Assembly: GCA_963768075.1 (NCBI GenBank)
Contig: CAVYHD010000022.1
Span: 248,001 to 312,000, forward strand
DNA: 64,000 bases
Source of the DNA: QHXW01 sp963768075
GTDB lineage: Bacteria > Acidobacteriota > Terriglobia > Bryobacterales > Bryobacteraceae
Direction: 5' to 3'
Shown: positions 36,621 to 43,401 of the stretch, piece after piece
Layout: every line of letters starts with the position of its first letter
Numbering within the stretch: the stretch's first letter is position 1
The notes under the pieces: generated by a model
Database searches by the model: none
Seen by the model: only the letters and a program-made list of their open reading frames with translations
What the model was told of the DNA's origin: nothing
Program-made: the position numbers and the translations under genes

Positions 36621-36923
36621 ATGGCCAAAGGCCTATTTGATGTTGAGTGTCCTTGCTGCAAGGCGACCCTGAAAGTCGATCCGGAGACGCGCGCCGTTAT
36701 TTCCCATAAAGTTCCGGAAAAGCCCGCGCCCATCGAGGATCTCGCCGCCGCCGTCGCTAAACTAAAAGGGGAAGCCGGCCGCCGCGATGAGGTTTTTCGC
36801 AAGCAGGTCGAAGTCGAAAAATCGCGAGGCCAGGTGCTAAACACGAAATTTGACGAGCTGTTGCGCCAGGCTAAAGAGAATCCTGACGTCGCCCCGCCGA
36901 AACGCGATATCGATTTGGACTAA
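36621..36923 (+). CDS. Small conserved protein with zinc-type CPCC motif
   Basis: A 100-residue soluble protein. The N-terminal VECPCCKATLKVDPETRAV resembles a zinc-binding start; two cysteine pairs would be expected, but only C-x-C-C is present. The rest is a lysine/glutamate-rich helix likely to be a coiled coil (LAAAVAKLKGEAGRRDEVF, VEVEKSRGQVLNTKFDELL). I start at ATG 36621, in line with this motif; an ATG six codons earlier has no support. No function is known. Confidence 0.65.
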   Translation: MAKGLFDVECPCCKATLKVDPETRAVISHKVPEKPAPIEDLAAAVAKLKGEAGRRDEVFRKQVEVEKSRGQVLNTKFDELLRQAKENPDVAPPKRDIDLD

Positions 36924-36926
36924 AAC

Positions 36927-37799
36927 TTACTTTCCCTCCAGAAACTCCCGCGCTACCTCCGCGAGCGGCCTGTGCTTTCCATCCAATTCATAGTTGAGCC
37001 TCCGCATGGTCTGGTCCGTCAACTTTCCTGCCAGCTCCGCCAACGCGAGCCGGATGCCCGGAAAAGCGGCCAGTGTGTCTTCGCGCACCACCGGCGCCGC
37101 TTCGTAAGGCGGAAAATAGTGCCGGTCATCCTGTAAAACCTTCACATCCAGCACGGAAAGCATGCCATCCGTCGAGCTCGGCGCAATCATCTCCACCTGG
37201 CGTTGCCCTAGCGCCTGATACAGCAGCCCCAGATCCATCGTCTCGATCTGCCCTTTGATCCCCAGCCCGTAGGTTTTCACCAGACCGGCGAAACCATCCG
37301 GCCTTTCGGCGAACTCGTAGCCCGCGCCCATCACCCAGTCTTTCTTGTATCGCGCCGCGTCGCTGATCGTCTGAAGCGCACCCCGGCGCGCCTCGTCGCC
37401 GCGCACCACGATCGCAAACGAATTGTTGAAGCCGAATGGAGCCAGCCACTCGATTTGCCACCGCTTCCTGTAACCCTCTCGCACTTGGTCCAGTACGCGC
37501 GCGGCGTCCGCCATCGGCGGCAGTTTCAGAATGGCGGTCAATGCCGTGCCCGTATATTCCGGATACATATCGATCTCGCCCGTCACCAGAGCCTGGTGCG
37601 CCAATAGTGTTCCGCCCAGATTCAGCTTGCGCTCCACCTTCTGCCCAAGCTTCCGTTCGAGCTGTTGCGCCATAATCTCGCCTAGCACCAGTTGCTCGGT
37701 GAAGTTTTTCGACCCCACGACGATGCGCCGCGGACCCGAAGTGCATCCGTACGTGAGGGTCAGCGCGATCACACCGGCGATAGTTTTCGTTCCAGCCAT
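36927..37799 (-). CDS. Osmolyte (glycine betaine/choline) ABC transporter substrate-binding protein
   Basis: A 290-residue OpuAC/ProX-type binding protein. The N-terminal signal ends in LTYGC, suggesting a lipoprotein. IVVGSKNFTEQLVLGEIMAQQLERK and IDMYPEYTGTALTAIL are typical of the OsmF/OpuCC group. It overlaps the permease gene by 31 bases and is the last of the three-gene transporter. The bound ligand is inferred from family only. Confidence 0.88.
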   Translation of the reverse strand: MAGTKTIAGVIALTLTYGCTSGPRRIVVGSKNFTEQLVLGEIMAQQLERKLGQKVERKLNLGGTLLAHQALVTGEIDMYPEYTGTALTAILKLPPMADAARVLDQVREGYRKRWQIEWLAPFGFNNSFAIVVRGDEARRGALQTISDAARYKKDWVMGAGYEFAERPDGFAGLVKTYGLGIKGQIETMDLGLLYQALGQRQVEMIAPSSTDGMLSVLDVKVLQDDRHYFPPYEAAPVVREDTLAAFPGIRLALAELAGKLTDQTMRRLNYELDGKHRPLAEVAREFLEGK

Positions 37800-38386
37800 C
37801 CCAGCCCTCCATCCGCCGCCAGCGCCATCGCCGCCGCGGGGATTGCACCCGCCAGAATCTGATTCGTATCGACCGTCGAAATTCCGCGAAAGATGAACAC
37901 CCCCAGCCCGCCGCCGCCAATCGCCGCCGCAATCGTGGCCGTGCCGATCGTGGTCACCGTCGCCACGCGCACACCCGCCAGAATGGTGCGCGCCGCCAGC
38001 GGCAGCTCCACCTCCCGCAGCACCTGCCAGCCCGTCATGCCCATCCCTACGGCGGACTCGCGCACTGCCGCGTCCACCCCCAAAATGCCAACCAGCGTGT
38101 TGCGCAGAATCGGCAGCAGCGCGTAAAGCACCAGCGCGACAATCGCCGTCCGCTTGCCGATCCCGCCGATCAGCGGCACCGGAATAAGAAATCCAAAGAG
38201 CGCCAGGCTCGGAATCGTCTGCAACACGTTCGCCAGGCCCATCACCGGACCCCGCAACCCCGCGCGGCGCGTCAGCCCCACACCCGCCGGAATCGCGATC
38301 GCGGCCGCCAGCGACATCGCGATCAGCACCAGTTCCAGATGCTCCAGCGTGCGCGCAGCGATCTCACTGGATAGGCCGGTGGGCAT
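37769..38386 (-). CDS. Osmolyte ABC transporter permease
   Basis: A roughly 205-residue permease of the OpuCB/OsmW type with about five helices and the EAA loop (AVGMGMTGWQVLREVELPLA). I start at ATG 38384-38386, just inside the end of the ATPase gene (23-bp overlap); the frame continues upstream without the family's N-terminus. Together with 36927 and 38364 it forms a complete single-permease importer. Confidence 0.87.
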   Translation of the reverse strand: MPTGLSSEIAARTLEHLELVLIAMSLAAAIAIPAGVGLTRRAGLRGPVMGLANVLQTIPSLALFGFLIPVPLIGGIGKRTAIVALVLYALLPILRNTLVGILGVDAAVRESAVGMGMTGWQVLREVELPLAARTILAGVRVATVTTIGTATIAAAIGGGGLGVFIFRGISTVDTNQILAGAIPAAAMALAADGGLGWLERKLSPV

Positions 38387-39140
38387 CGCTCTCCATTCTC
38401 CAATCCAGGCAGGCCAGAAAAGCGCGCGCCTCCTCGGATATGGCCCGCGTAAACTCATCCGGCGTCACCAGCCTCTCGAGCCGGCCTCCGTACATCAGCC
38501 CGACGCGCGTCCCCAGCATCAACGCCTCGCGCACATCGTGCGTCACGAAGATCGCGGTCTTGCCGAACGTCCGCCGCCACGCTAGAAATTGTTGCTGTAG
38601 ATCGAAACGTGTCACCGGATCGAGTGCGCCGAAAGGTTCGTCGAATAGCAGCACCGGCGGGTCCGCAGCCAGCGCGCGCGCCACTCCCACCCTCTGCCGC
38701 TGTCCACCCGAAAGCTCGCGCGGATAGCGCCTACGAAATTCACCCGGCGCGAGACCCATGCTCTCCAGCAAGTCATCCACGCGCACGCGGATGCGGTCAG
38801 CCGGCCATCCTTCCAGGCGCGGCACGAGCCCGATATTTTCCGCTACGGTGAAGTGCGGAAACAGCCCCGTTTCCTGGATCACGTAGCCAATTCGCCGCCG
38901 CAACCGGATCGGATCCCACTTCACCGTAGTCTCGCCTTCCACCAGTACCGCTCCGGCCCCAGGTTCCAGCAGCCGGTTCACCAGCTTCAGCGCCGTGGTT
39001 TTTCCCGACCCGCTGCGCCCCAGCAGCACCAGCGTCTCTCCCGGCTCCACGCTGAAATCCAGGCCTTGCAGGATGGCCAGCGGCCCCATGGCCTGCTGCA
39101 CTACATAGCTGACAGCGCGGAATTCCACGATTGCGCTCAT
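38364..39140 (-). CDS. Osmolyte ABC transporter ATP-binding protein
   Basis: A 258-residue ABC ATPase of the OpuCA/ProV type. Walker A is LLGRSGSGKTT, signature LSGGQRQRVGVARAL, Walker B VLLFDEPFGALDP, and the switch histidine follows in FVTHDVREAL. No CBS domains follow, unlike OpuCA. I begin at ATG 39138-39140; an in-frame extension further upstream is not family-like. It is the first gene of the transporter operon. Confidence 0.9.
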   Translation of the reverse strand: MSAIVEFRAVSYVVQQAMGPLAILQGLDFSVEPGETLVLLGRSGSGKTTALKLVNRLLEPGAGAVLVEGETTVKWDPIRLRRRIGYVIQETGLFPHFTVAENIGLVPRLEGWPADRIRVRVDDLLESMGLAPGEFRRRYPRELSGGQRQRVGVARALAADPPVLLFDEPFGALDPVTRFDLQQQFLAWRRTFGKTAIFVTHDVREALMLGTRVGLMYGGRLERLVTPDEFTRAISEEARAFLACLDWRMESDAHRPIQ

Positions 39141-39204
39141 CAGCGGAGTGTAGCAGGCGCCCCCCTGATCCGTCCTCAAGCCAGACTGCCCGGATCGCCG
39201 CAAA

Positions 39205-40347
39205 TCAGCGCTCAGGAATCCAGGCGGCAAGTTCGGATGCGACGCGTTCCATGACGTCGCCCCAATCGCTGGGACACTTCTGGCGAAAAAGCCTCACGGA
39301 GGGGTACCATGGCGTGTCCTCACAACCGAGCATCCAGCGCCAGTCGGAAGCATATGGCAGCAACAGCCACACACGCTTGCGCATTGAGCCGGCCAGGTGC
39401 GCGACCGCCGTATCTACCGTGATTACCAAGTCCAATACGGAAATGACGGCCGCTGTCTCACCAAAGTCTGTCAATTCCTCCGCCAGATTCACGATGCCGT
39501 CGGGAGTTTGTGCGGCAGCAGGTCCAACCTGCAAACTCCAACACTGAACCCCCGATAGCCTTGCGAGCGGCAGAAGGTAATGAGGGGACAGCGAGCGAAC
39601 CCCGTCATGGTAGCGCCTCGGATTCCCCGCCCAGACCACGCCGGCGGCCGTCCGCCCCCGCCGCAACCGCCCGGTCCATTTCGCTTTCGTTGCGGCGGGA
39701 ATCGAAAAGCAAGCCGGGGCTGGAATCGAATCCAACTCGGTGCTGAACCGGTGCGGCAGGCTCATGAGAGGGCACTGCACATCGAACTGCACACCCGCGG
39801 AGAGCGCATTGACGATTGGGTATGCCCCATCCATCCAACTAAGGAGACGCTCCAGGTGGGGAAGCGCTTCAATAATCACGTCACCGCCAGCGCCACGCAC
39901 AAGCGGCGCATAGCGAACGAATTGAATCGTGTCCCCTGCGCCCTGCTCGCCGTAAAGCAGAATGCGGCGCCCATGAAGCGGCTCCCCGCGCCATGACGGC
40001 TGCGCGAACTCGCGCCGCTGCTCTCGAAACTCGTGGACCTGCCAACGCCACTCGTACTCGCGAAACCCCTCTTGCAGCCGGCCCGCGCGCAACAGCGTCA
40101 GGGCCAGGTTGAAGTGCGCCGCGGAATCATTCGGCAGCGCCGCGCAAGCCCGGCGCAAATAGCGCTCAGCTAGAACCAGGTCACCGCTATCCCGGTAAAC
40201 GACGCCCAGATGTGCCAGCAGCCCCGGGTTGTCCGGCTGACGCTGCTCTAAAATTAGCAGGCAATCGAGCGCATCACTGTACCGGCTCTGGCCGTGCAGC
40301 GTGATCGCCAGATCGAATAAGCCCTCGCTTCCAGCGGAACCTTCCAT
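39205..40347 (-). CDS. TPR-glycosyltransferase family protein
   Basis: A 380-residue protein: TPR units at about 8-115 (LAERYLRRACAALPNDSAAHFNLALTLLRAGRLQEGFREYEW) and a GT-B-type domain at about 130-375 (LLYGEQGAGDTIQFVRYAPLV, AGVVWAGNPRRY, DLVITVDTAVAHLAGSM). The architecture matches the C-terminal part of the protein at 5153-6961, minus SEC-C. The acceptor is unknown. It is the last intact gene before the insertion sequence. Confidence 0.8.
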   Translation of the reverse strand: MEGSAGSEGLFDLAITLHGQSRYSDALDCLLILEQRQPDNPGLLAHLGVVYRDSGDLVLAERYLRRACAALPNDSAAHFNLALTLLRAGRLQEGFREYEWRWQVHEFREQRREFAQPSWRGEPLHGRRILLYGEQGAGDTIQFVRYAPLVRGAGGDVIIEALPHLERLLSWMDGAYPIVNALSAGVQFDVQCPLMSLPHRFSTELDSIPAPACFSIPAATKAKWTGRLRRGRTAAGVVWAGNPRRYHDGVRSLSPHYLLPLARLSGVQCWSLQVGPAAAQTPDGIVNLAEELTDFGETAAVISVLDLVITVDTAVAHLAGSMRKRVWLLLPYASDWRWMLGCEDTPWYPSVRLFRQKCPSDWGDVMERVASELAAWIPER

Positions 40348-40462
40348 GCTCTCTGAACCGAAACCTCTAGTATTTGTTCTACAGAGTAACTGACGGAATC
40401 TGTCAGCGGCTAGTTTGGGAGGTCAGCGGAACGCCCTTCGAAGCGTTCATGCGGGCGCACCT

Positions 40463-40477
40463 TCACCAATCACCCCA
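40463..40477 (+). repeat. Target-site duplication, left copy (15 bp)
   Basis: TCACCAATCACCCCA directly flanks the left end of the insertion sequence and reappears at 42225-42239 after the right end. The copies are identical, indicating a recent insertion. Confidence 0.9.
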
Positions 40478-40530
40478 TGTCAAGGCAAAGTAGAAATGTC
40501 CTATTCCGAGCAAAGTAGAAATGTCCTGTT
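40478..40530 (+). repeat. Left terminal repeats of the IS (two tandem copies)
   Basis: The left tip TGTCAAG is followed by GCAAAGTAGAAATGTCCTATT, four bases and GCAAAGTAGAAATGTCCTGTT. The two right-end copies are the inverted counterparts, differing at three positions or fewer. Paired copies per end suggest multiple transposase contacts. Confidence 0.85.
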
Positions 40531-40602
40531 TTAGGAGGGCGGCCGGAGGGTTGGGGTTAGAGTGGGATCGATGTTCTAGGGGAGTCGCGCTCCCTGGGGC
40601 AG

Positions 40603-40749
40603 ATCCGAAGACCGCTGCGACGGGGCTGGCTCCGAAGCAGATGGCGCCAAGCCCCCAGTCAAACCGGGCCCTATGTTGCCCGTTCTGGGGGTTTTGGTTT
40701 TTGTGGACAGATCTGCTTTGGTGAAGCCCCCGAGCAGCGGTCTTCGGAT
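40603..40749. repeat. Perfect 16-bp inverted repeat in the IS noncoding part
   Basis: ATCCGAAGACCGCTGC at 40603-40618 is the exact reverse complement of 40734-40749, 115 bp apart. Inside lies a second, imperfect pair (CCAAGCCCCCAG near 40650 and CTGGGGGTTTTGG near 40684). The whole could fold into a long branched hairpin just 3' of the transposase gene. A terminator or RNA role is inferred. Confidence 0.6.
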
Positions 40750-40820
40750 AAATCAAGCGCGAAGATCGCCGGGCCGGTTCTGCCCGGCGCTCCATGTGCC
40801 TTTGGCCACGGCGCCGGCGC

Positions 40821-42152
40821 TCAACTGCGAGCATTAGCTACCTCGATAGCCTGGCGCAGAGAAGGTCCCGAGCGGAAAGAGAAGTTTTTCATCCAATCGC
40901 TTTTGCGTTGGCGCTTGCCGGTTAGGCGCGGCGGTTTAGTCTCCGTCGTCTGGGCCGAGGCCCGTTCGCGCAATGGAGGAGCGCAGCGGCGCACGCGCAC
41001 ATAGCGACCTTGGAACTGCACGCCGATGATCCCGTCCAATCGCTCCTCCACGCGCACCCAGGCTTTGCGCATTCCAACCTGAATGTCCCGGCGGTCGATT
41101 TGATAGATCTTTCCGTCGTACCGCACGGTGTAATCATTGGTCACCTGCCGCGGTTCGACGTGGCTCAGGATCGCCGCCAGATCGTGCTCTTTGCCTAGTG
41201 GCCGATGGGCGTCTGCGGCATCGGTCGCCGGCACTACCAAGGTCTGGTTCCACCAGGGCAGATATTCTTTCTCCAGGTATGCATTGGCCTGCTCGATCGT
41301 GCACGCCCCGGCCACACGCAGCCCTTTCACCAGGCGGTCCTGCGCCGTCAAAAACTGGCGCTCGATACGCCCCTTGGCCTGCGGCGAATGCGCGGGAATC
41401 CAAACTACATGCAACTCGCGCAGAGCCCGCTCAATCTGCGTCGGCGGCATCTGGGGCCGGTCTCGGCCTTCGCGCTGCTCCTGCCGTTTGGTCTTGACCG
41501 CCACTTGGAACATGCCGGCCTTATCCGTGTAAAACGCTAGCGGTCGGCCGAACCTCTCCAGGTACGACCTCAGCAGCCGCATGTTCTCCTCGCTCGAATC
41601 ATGCCGCACGAATCGCGCCCACAGCTGGCTGGTGGCGTCGTCGATCATCGAAATCAGATAGATCGTCTCTCCACGGCCCTCCAGCCAGTCGTGGTCGCTG
41701 GTGTCCCACTGTACCAACTCGCCCCAGCGGCTCCTCCGCGGCCGCCATTGGTGCACCTCCACCTCACGGCGCCGATTGGCTCTCCACAATCTCGCCTTCA
41801 CCATCCATCGCCGCAGTGTCTCTTTACTCACCGTAATCTGGTGCCGCTTGTGCAGGTACTCTGCCGCCAACGTCGGCCCGAATCCCCGGTACACCGGGTC
41901 GGAAAGGACGGTGATCGCCCGCTGTTCCATCTCTGCGGGCAGCTTCCGATTCGACGCCCGCCCACGCAGCTCATGGATTACTGCCCGGTCTCCTTTCCGC
42001 CGTAGCTGGCGCAGGAGTCGCCGTACCTGCCGCTCCGTGACGCCGATCTCCTCGGCGGCCTGCTTTTGCGTAATCAGTTTCTTCTTCGCCCTCTTCAGGG
42101 CATCCAGCCGGTCTCGGTCGGCTTGGTTCATCAGTAGCTGTCCTTCGTCCAC
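40821..42152 (-). CDS. IS transposase (DDE, ISNCY-like)
   Basis: A 443-residue DDE transposase. An N-terminal helix-turn-helix (ITQKQAAEEIGVTERQVRRLL, about 27-47) is followed by the integrase-like core: first Asp in LVQWDTSDHDWLEG, second Asp in FYTDKAGMF, Glu in HSPQAKGRIERQF. The C-terminus is basic with a beta-rich DNA-binding part (YTVRYDGKIYQIDRRDIQVG). It is complete and has no frameshift, so the copy may be active. Confidence 0.9.
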   Translation of the reverse strand: MDEGQLLMNQADRDRLDALKRAKKKLITQKQAAEEIGVTERQVRRLLRQLRRKGDRAVIHELRGRASNRKLPAEMEQRAITVLSDPVYRGFGPTLAAEYLHKRHQITVSKETLRRWMVKARLWRANRRREVEVHQWRPRRSRWGELVQWDTSDHDWLEGRGETIYLISMIDDATSQLWARFVRHDSSEENMRLLRSYLERFGRPLAFYTDKAGMFQVAVKTKRQEQREGRDRPQMPPTQIERALRELHVVWIPAHSPQAKGRIERQFLTAQDRLVKGLRVAGACTIEQANAYLEKEYLPWWNQTLVVPATDAADAHRPLGKEHDLAAILSHVEPRQVTNDYTVRYDGKIYQIDRRDIQVGMRKAWVRVEERLDGIIGVQFQGRYVRVRRCAPPLRERASAQTTETKPPRLTGKRQRKSDWMKNFSFRSGPSLRQAIEVANARS

Positions 42153-42172
42153 CCCTCAGGCTGGACTCTGTC

Positions 42173-42224
42173 AATAGGACATTTCTACTTTGCCCAAATA
42201 GGACATTCTCACTTTGCTGCGACA
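42173..42224 (-). repeat. Right terminal repeats of the IS (two tandem copies)
   Basis: Reading inward from 42224 on the minus strand: TGTCGCA, GCAAAGTGAGAATGTCCTATT, four bases, GCAAAGTAGAAATGTCCTATT. This mirrors the left end and defines the right tip. Confidence 0.85.
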
Positions 42225-42239
42225 TCACCAATCACCCCA
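42225..42239 (+). repeat. Target-site duplication, right copy (15 bp)
   Basis: An exact copy of the bases at 40463-40477. Removing the element and one copy restores a continuous intergenic sequence that runs into the riboswitch leader below. Confidence 0.9.
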
Positions 42240-42274
42240 TTGATTTTTCTAAAGGCTGGTGATAGCGTGAAGGC

Positions 42275-42347
42275 ACGTGGATTGATTTAGGTCCGTTTGC
42301 CGGGCCCAGCTAATTGCAACCACGTAAAAAAAAGTGCTAAAGGCAAG
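42275..42347 (+). ncRNA. SAM-II (SAM-alpha) riboswitch aptamer
   Basis: The P1 stem is ACGTGG (42275-42280) pairing with CCACGT (42320-42325). Loop 1 opens with ATTGATTTAG and ends with AATTGCAA; after P1 comes an A-rich run and GCTAAA (42336-42341). GATTT, TTGCA, the P1-closing CCACGT with trailing A's, and GCTAAA are the conserved positions of the SAM-II class as I know it. TTTGCC (42296-42301) can pair with GGCAAG (42342-42347), giving the H-type pseudoknot of the class. Loop 1 holds a longer insert than usual. SAM-II elements normally precede methionine-pathway genes; here an unknown gene follows. Confidence 0.72.
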
Positions 42348-42374
42348 TCGGTCAATCGAGACCCTGAGGCCTTT
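42339..42374 (+). promoter_or_regulatory. Antiterminator stem of the riboswitch
   Basis: AAAGGC (42339-42344) can pair with GCCTTT (42369-42374), enclosing the small hairpin GGTC-AATCGA-GACC (42350-42363). This fold blocks the terminator. AAAGGC overlaps the aptamer's GCTAAA and pseudoknot strand, so ligand binding would remove it. An OFF switch on SAM is predicted. Confidence 0.6.
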
Positions 42375-42395
42375 GGTCCAGGGTTTTTTGTTTTT
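42361..42395 (+). terminator. Riboswitch-controlled intrinsic terminator
   Basis: ACCCTG-A-GGCC (42361-42371), a TTT loop and GGTC-CAGGGT (42375-42384) form a ten-pair stem with a bulged A, followed by TTTTTTGTTTTT. It lies between the aptamer and the gene at 42428, in position to stop transcription early. Confidence 0.78.
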
Positions 42396-42427
42396 GGGCC
42401 GATATTGCCGGATGCTGGAGGATTTTT

Positions 42428-42859
42428 ATGAGCGTCTGGCCGAGTTTTCCGCCGGAGCCTTCGCGTGCCCTGCTTGGCAGCGAGGGAGAACTGGTTTTCA
42501 TTTTAGTCACCGTTGAGCCGCGCGATCTAGAGGACTTGCTGGAAGCGCTGGCTGCTTTGGACTTCCCCGTCAACCCGCAGATTTATCACGACGCTTCGGT
42601 CGTTTACGTGGACTCCGATGGAGCGGAGCGCGTGGAGCCATTGACGCTGGTCGACTTTCCGGCTTACCGGGGCCGGGTCGAGGAGGTCCGCACGGTGCTC
42701 GACGCCTACGGGTTCCGCGAACAGGCGGTTTCGGTTTCCCCTATGCTGGACGAAATCCGTGGAGGTGAGCGGACGGAGCCGGCGCCGCCCGGAGCGGGGT
42801 TCGCGTATCGTGTGGTTCGGAAAAGGGCAAGTGCGGGGGCCGCGGGCGGCGGGCAGTGA
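42428..42859 (+). CDS. Unknown protein under SAM-II riboswitch, ACT/ferredoxin-like fold suspected
   Basis: A 143-residue soluble protein with no recognised family. A good ribosome site (GGAGGA) precedes ATG 42428. The strand-helix-strand-strand-helix-strand order (ELVFILVTVE; LEDLLEALAALDF; IYHDASVVYVD; PLTLVDF; VEEVRTVLDAYGF; VSVSPML) suggests a ferredoxin-like fold such as the ACT domain, which often senses amino acids; this is my inference. The C-terminal 30 residues are Ala/Gly/Arg-rich and likely disordered. It sits 101 bp before ccmE. The riboswitch implies a link to methionine or SAM supply. Confidence 0.7.
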   Translation: MSVWPSFPPEPSRALLGSEGELVFILVTVEPRDLEDLLEALAALDFPVNPQIYHDASVVYVDSDGAERVEPLTLVDFPAYRGRVEEVRTVLDAYGFREQAVSVSPMLDEIRGGERTEPAPPGAGFAYRVVRKRASAGAAGGGQ

Positions 42860-42960
42860 GAACACTTGCTACCCAAAGGCAAAAGACAAGAGGCAAAAGT
42901 GGGCGGGCCGTCCTGCCTGATTCGGCTATGGCGGTATACTAGAGGTTTCAGAGGCCTAGC

Positions 42961-43398
42961 ATGAAAAAATACCGTAAATTCGCGGCCCTCGTTGTCGTTA
43001 TCGTCGGGACATTGATCTGGCTTGCTACAGCCGGGATTAAAGAAAGCCAAACCTATTACAAGACCATCGCGGAGTTGGGGCAGATGGGCGACCAGGCCTA
43101 TAGCAAGCGGTTGCGGGTGGGCGGCGATGTCAGCCCGGGCTCGATTCATCGGCACGGCGGCGCGGTGGAGTTTCTGCTGGTGCAGGAGAAGCTGAATCTG
43201 AAGGTGACCTACGACGGCTCGGACCCGCTGCCAGACACCTTCCGCGACGGCTCGCAGGCGCTGGCGGATGGCAGAATGGGTCACGACGGGGTCTTCCACG
43301 CGAACAAAGTACAGGCGAAGTGCGCTTCGAAGTATGAAGCCAAGCCAGGCGGAAAGCCGGCCGCTGCTCCGGTCTATCCCAACAAGGCGAGCCTCTAA
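42961..43398 (+). CDS. ccmE: Cytochrome c maturation heme chaperone CcmE, CxxxY type
   Basis: A 145-residue CcmE: N-terminal membrane anchor (about 7-25), then the OB-fold beta-barrel with RVGGDV and the VTYDGSDPLPDTFRDG-like stretch. In most CcmE proteins heme binds a histidine in the LAKHDENY-like motif; here the site reads QAKCASKY, so Cys121 and Tyr125 form a CxxxY motif, as known for the variant CcmE of archaea and Desulfovibrio. It is the first ccm gene, 4 bp before ccmF. Confidence 0.9.
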   Translation: MKKYRKFAALVVVIVGTLIWLATAGIKESQTYYKTIAELGQMGDQAYSKRLRVGGDVSPGSIHRHGGAVEFLLVQEKLNLKVTYDGSDPLPDTFRDGSQALADGRMGHDGVFHANKVQAKCASKYEAKPGGKPAAAPVYPNKASL

Positions 43399-43401
43399 CC
43401 T

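Larger units (their letters stand above)
40478..42224. mobile_element. Insertion sequence of the ISNCY/IS1202 kind, intact
   Basis: A 1747-bp element with one transposase gene. The tips read TGTC...GACA. Each end carries two copies of a 21-bp motif (GCAAAGTAGAAATGTCCTATT and variants) about 25 bp apart, at 40485-40505 and 40510-40530, and inverted at 42173-42193 and 42197-42217. It is bordered by a perfect 15-bp direct repeat. A 15-17 bp duplication and TGT tips are what I recall for one IS1202 subgroup (ISTde1-like). About 340 bp downstream of the transposase is noncoding but strongly structured. Confidence 0.88.

Noticed and set aside
42275..42347. Cyclic-di-GMP (GEMM) or preQ1 riboswitch
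   Set aside because: Diagnostic GEMM and preQ1 sequences are absent; the SAM-II signature fits better.
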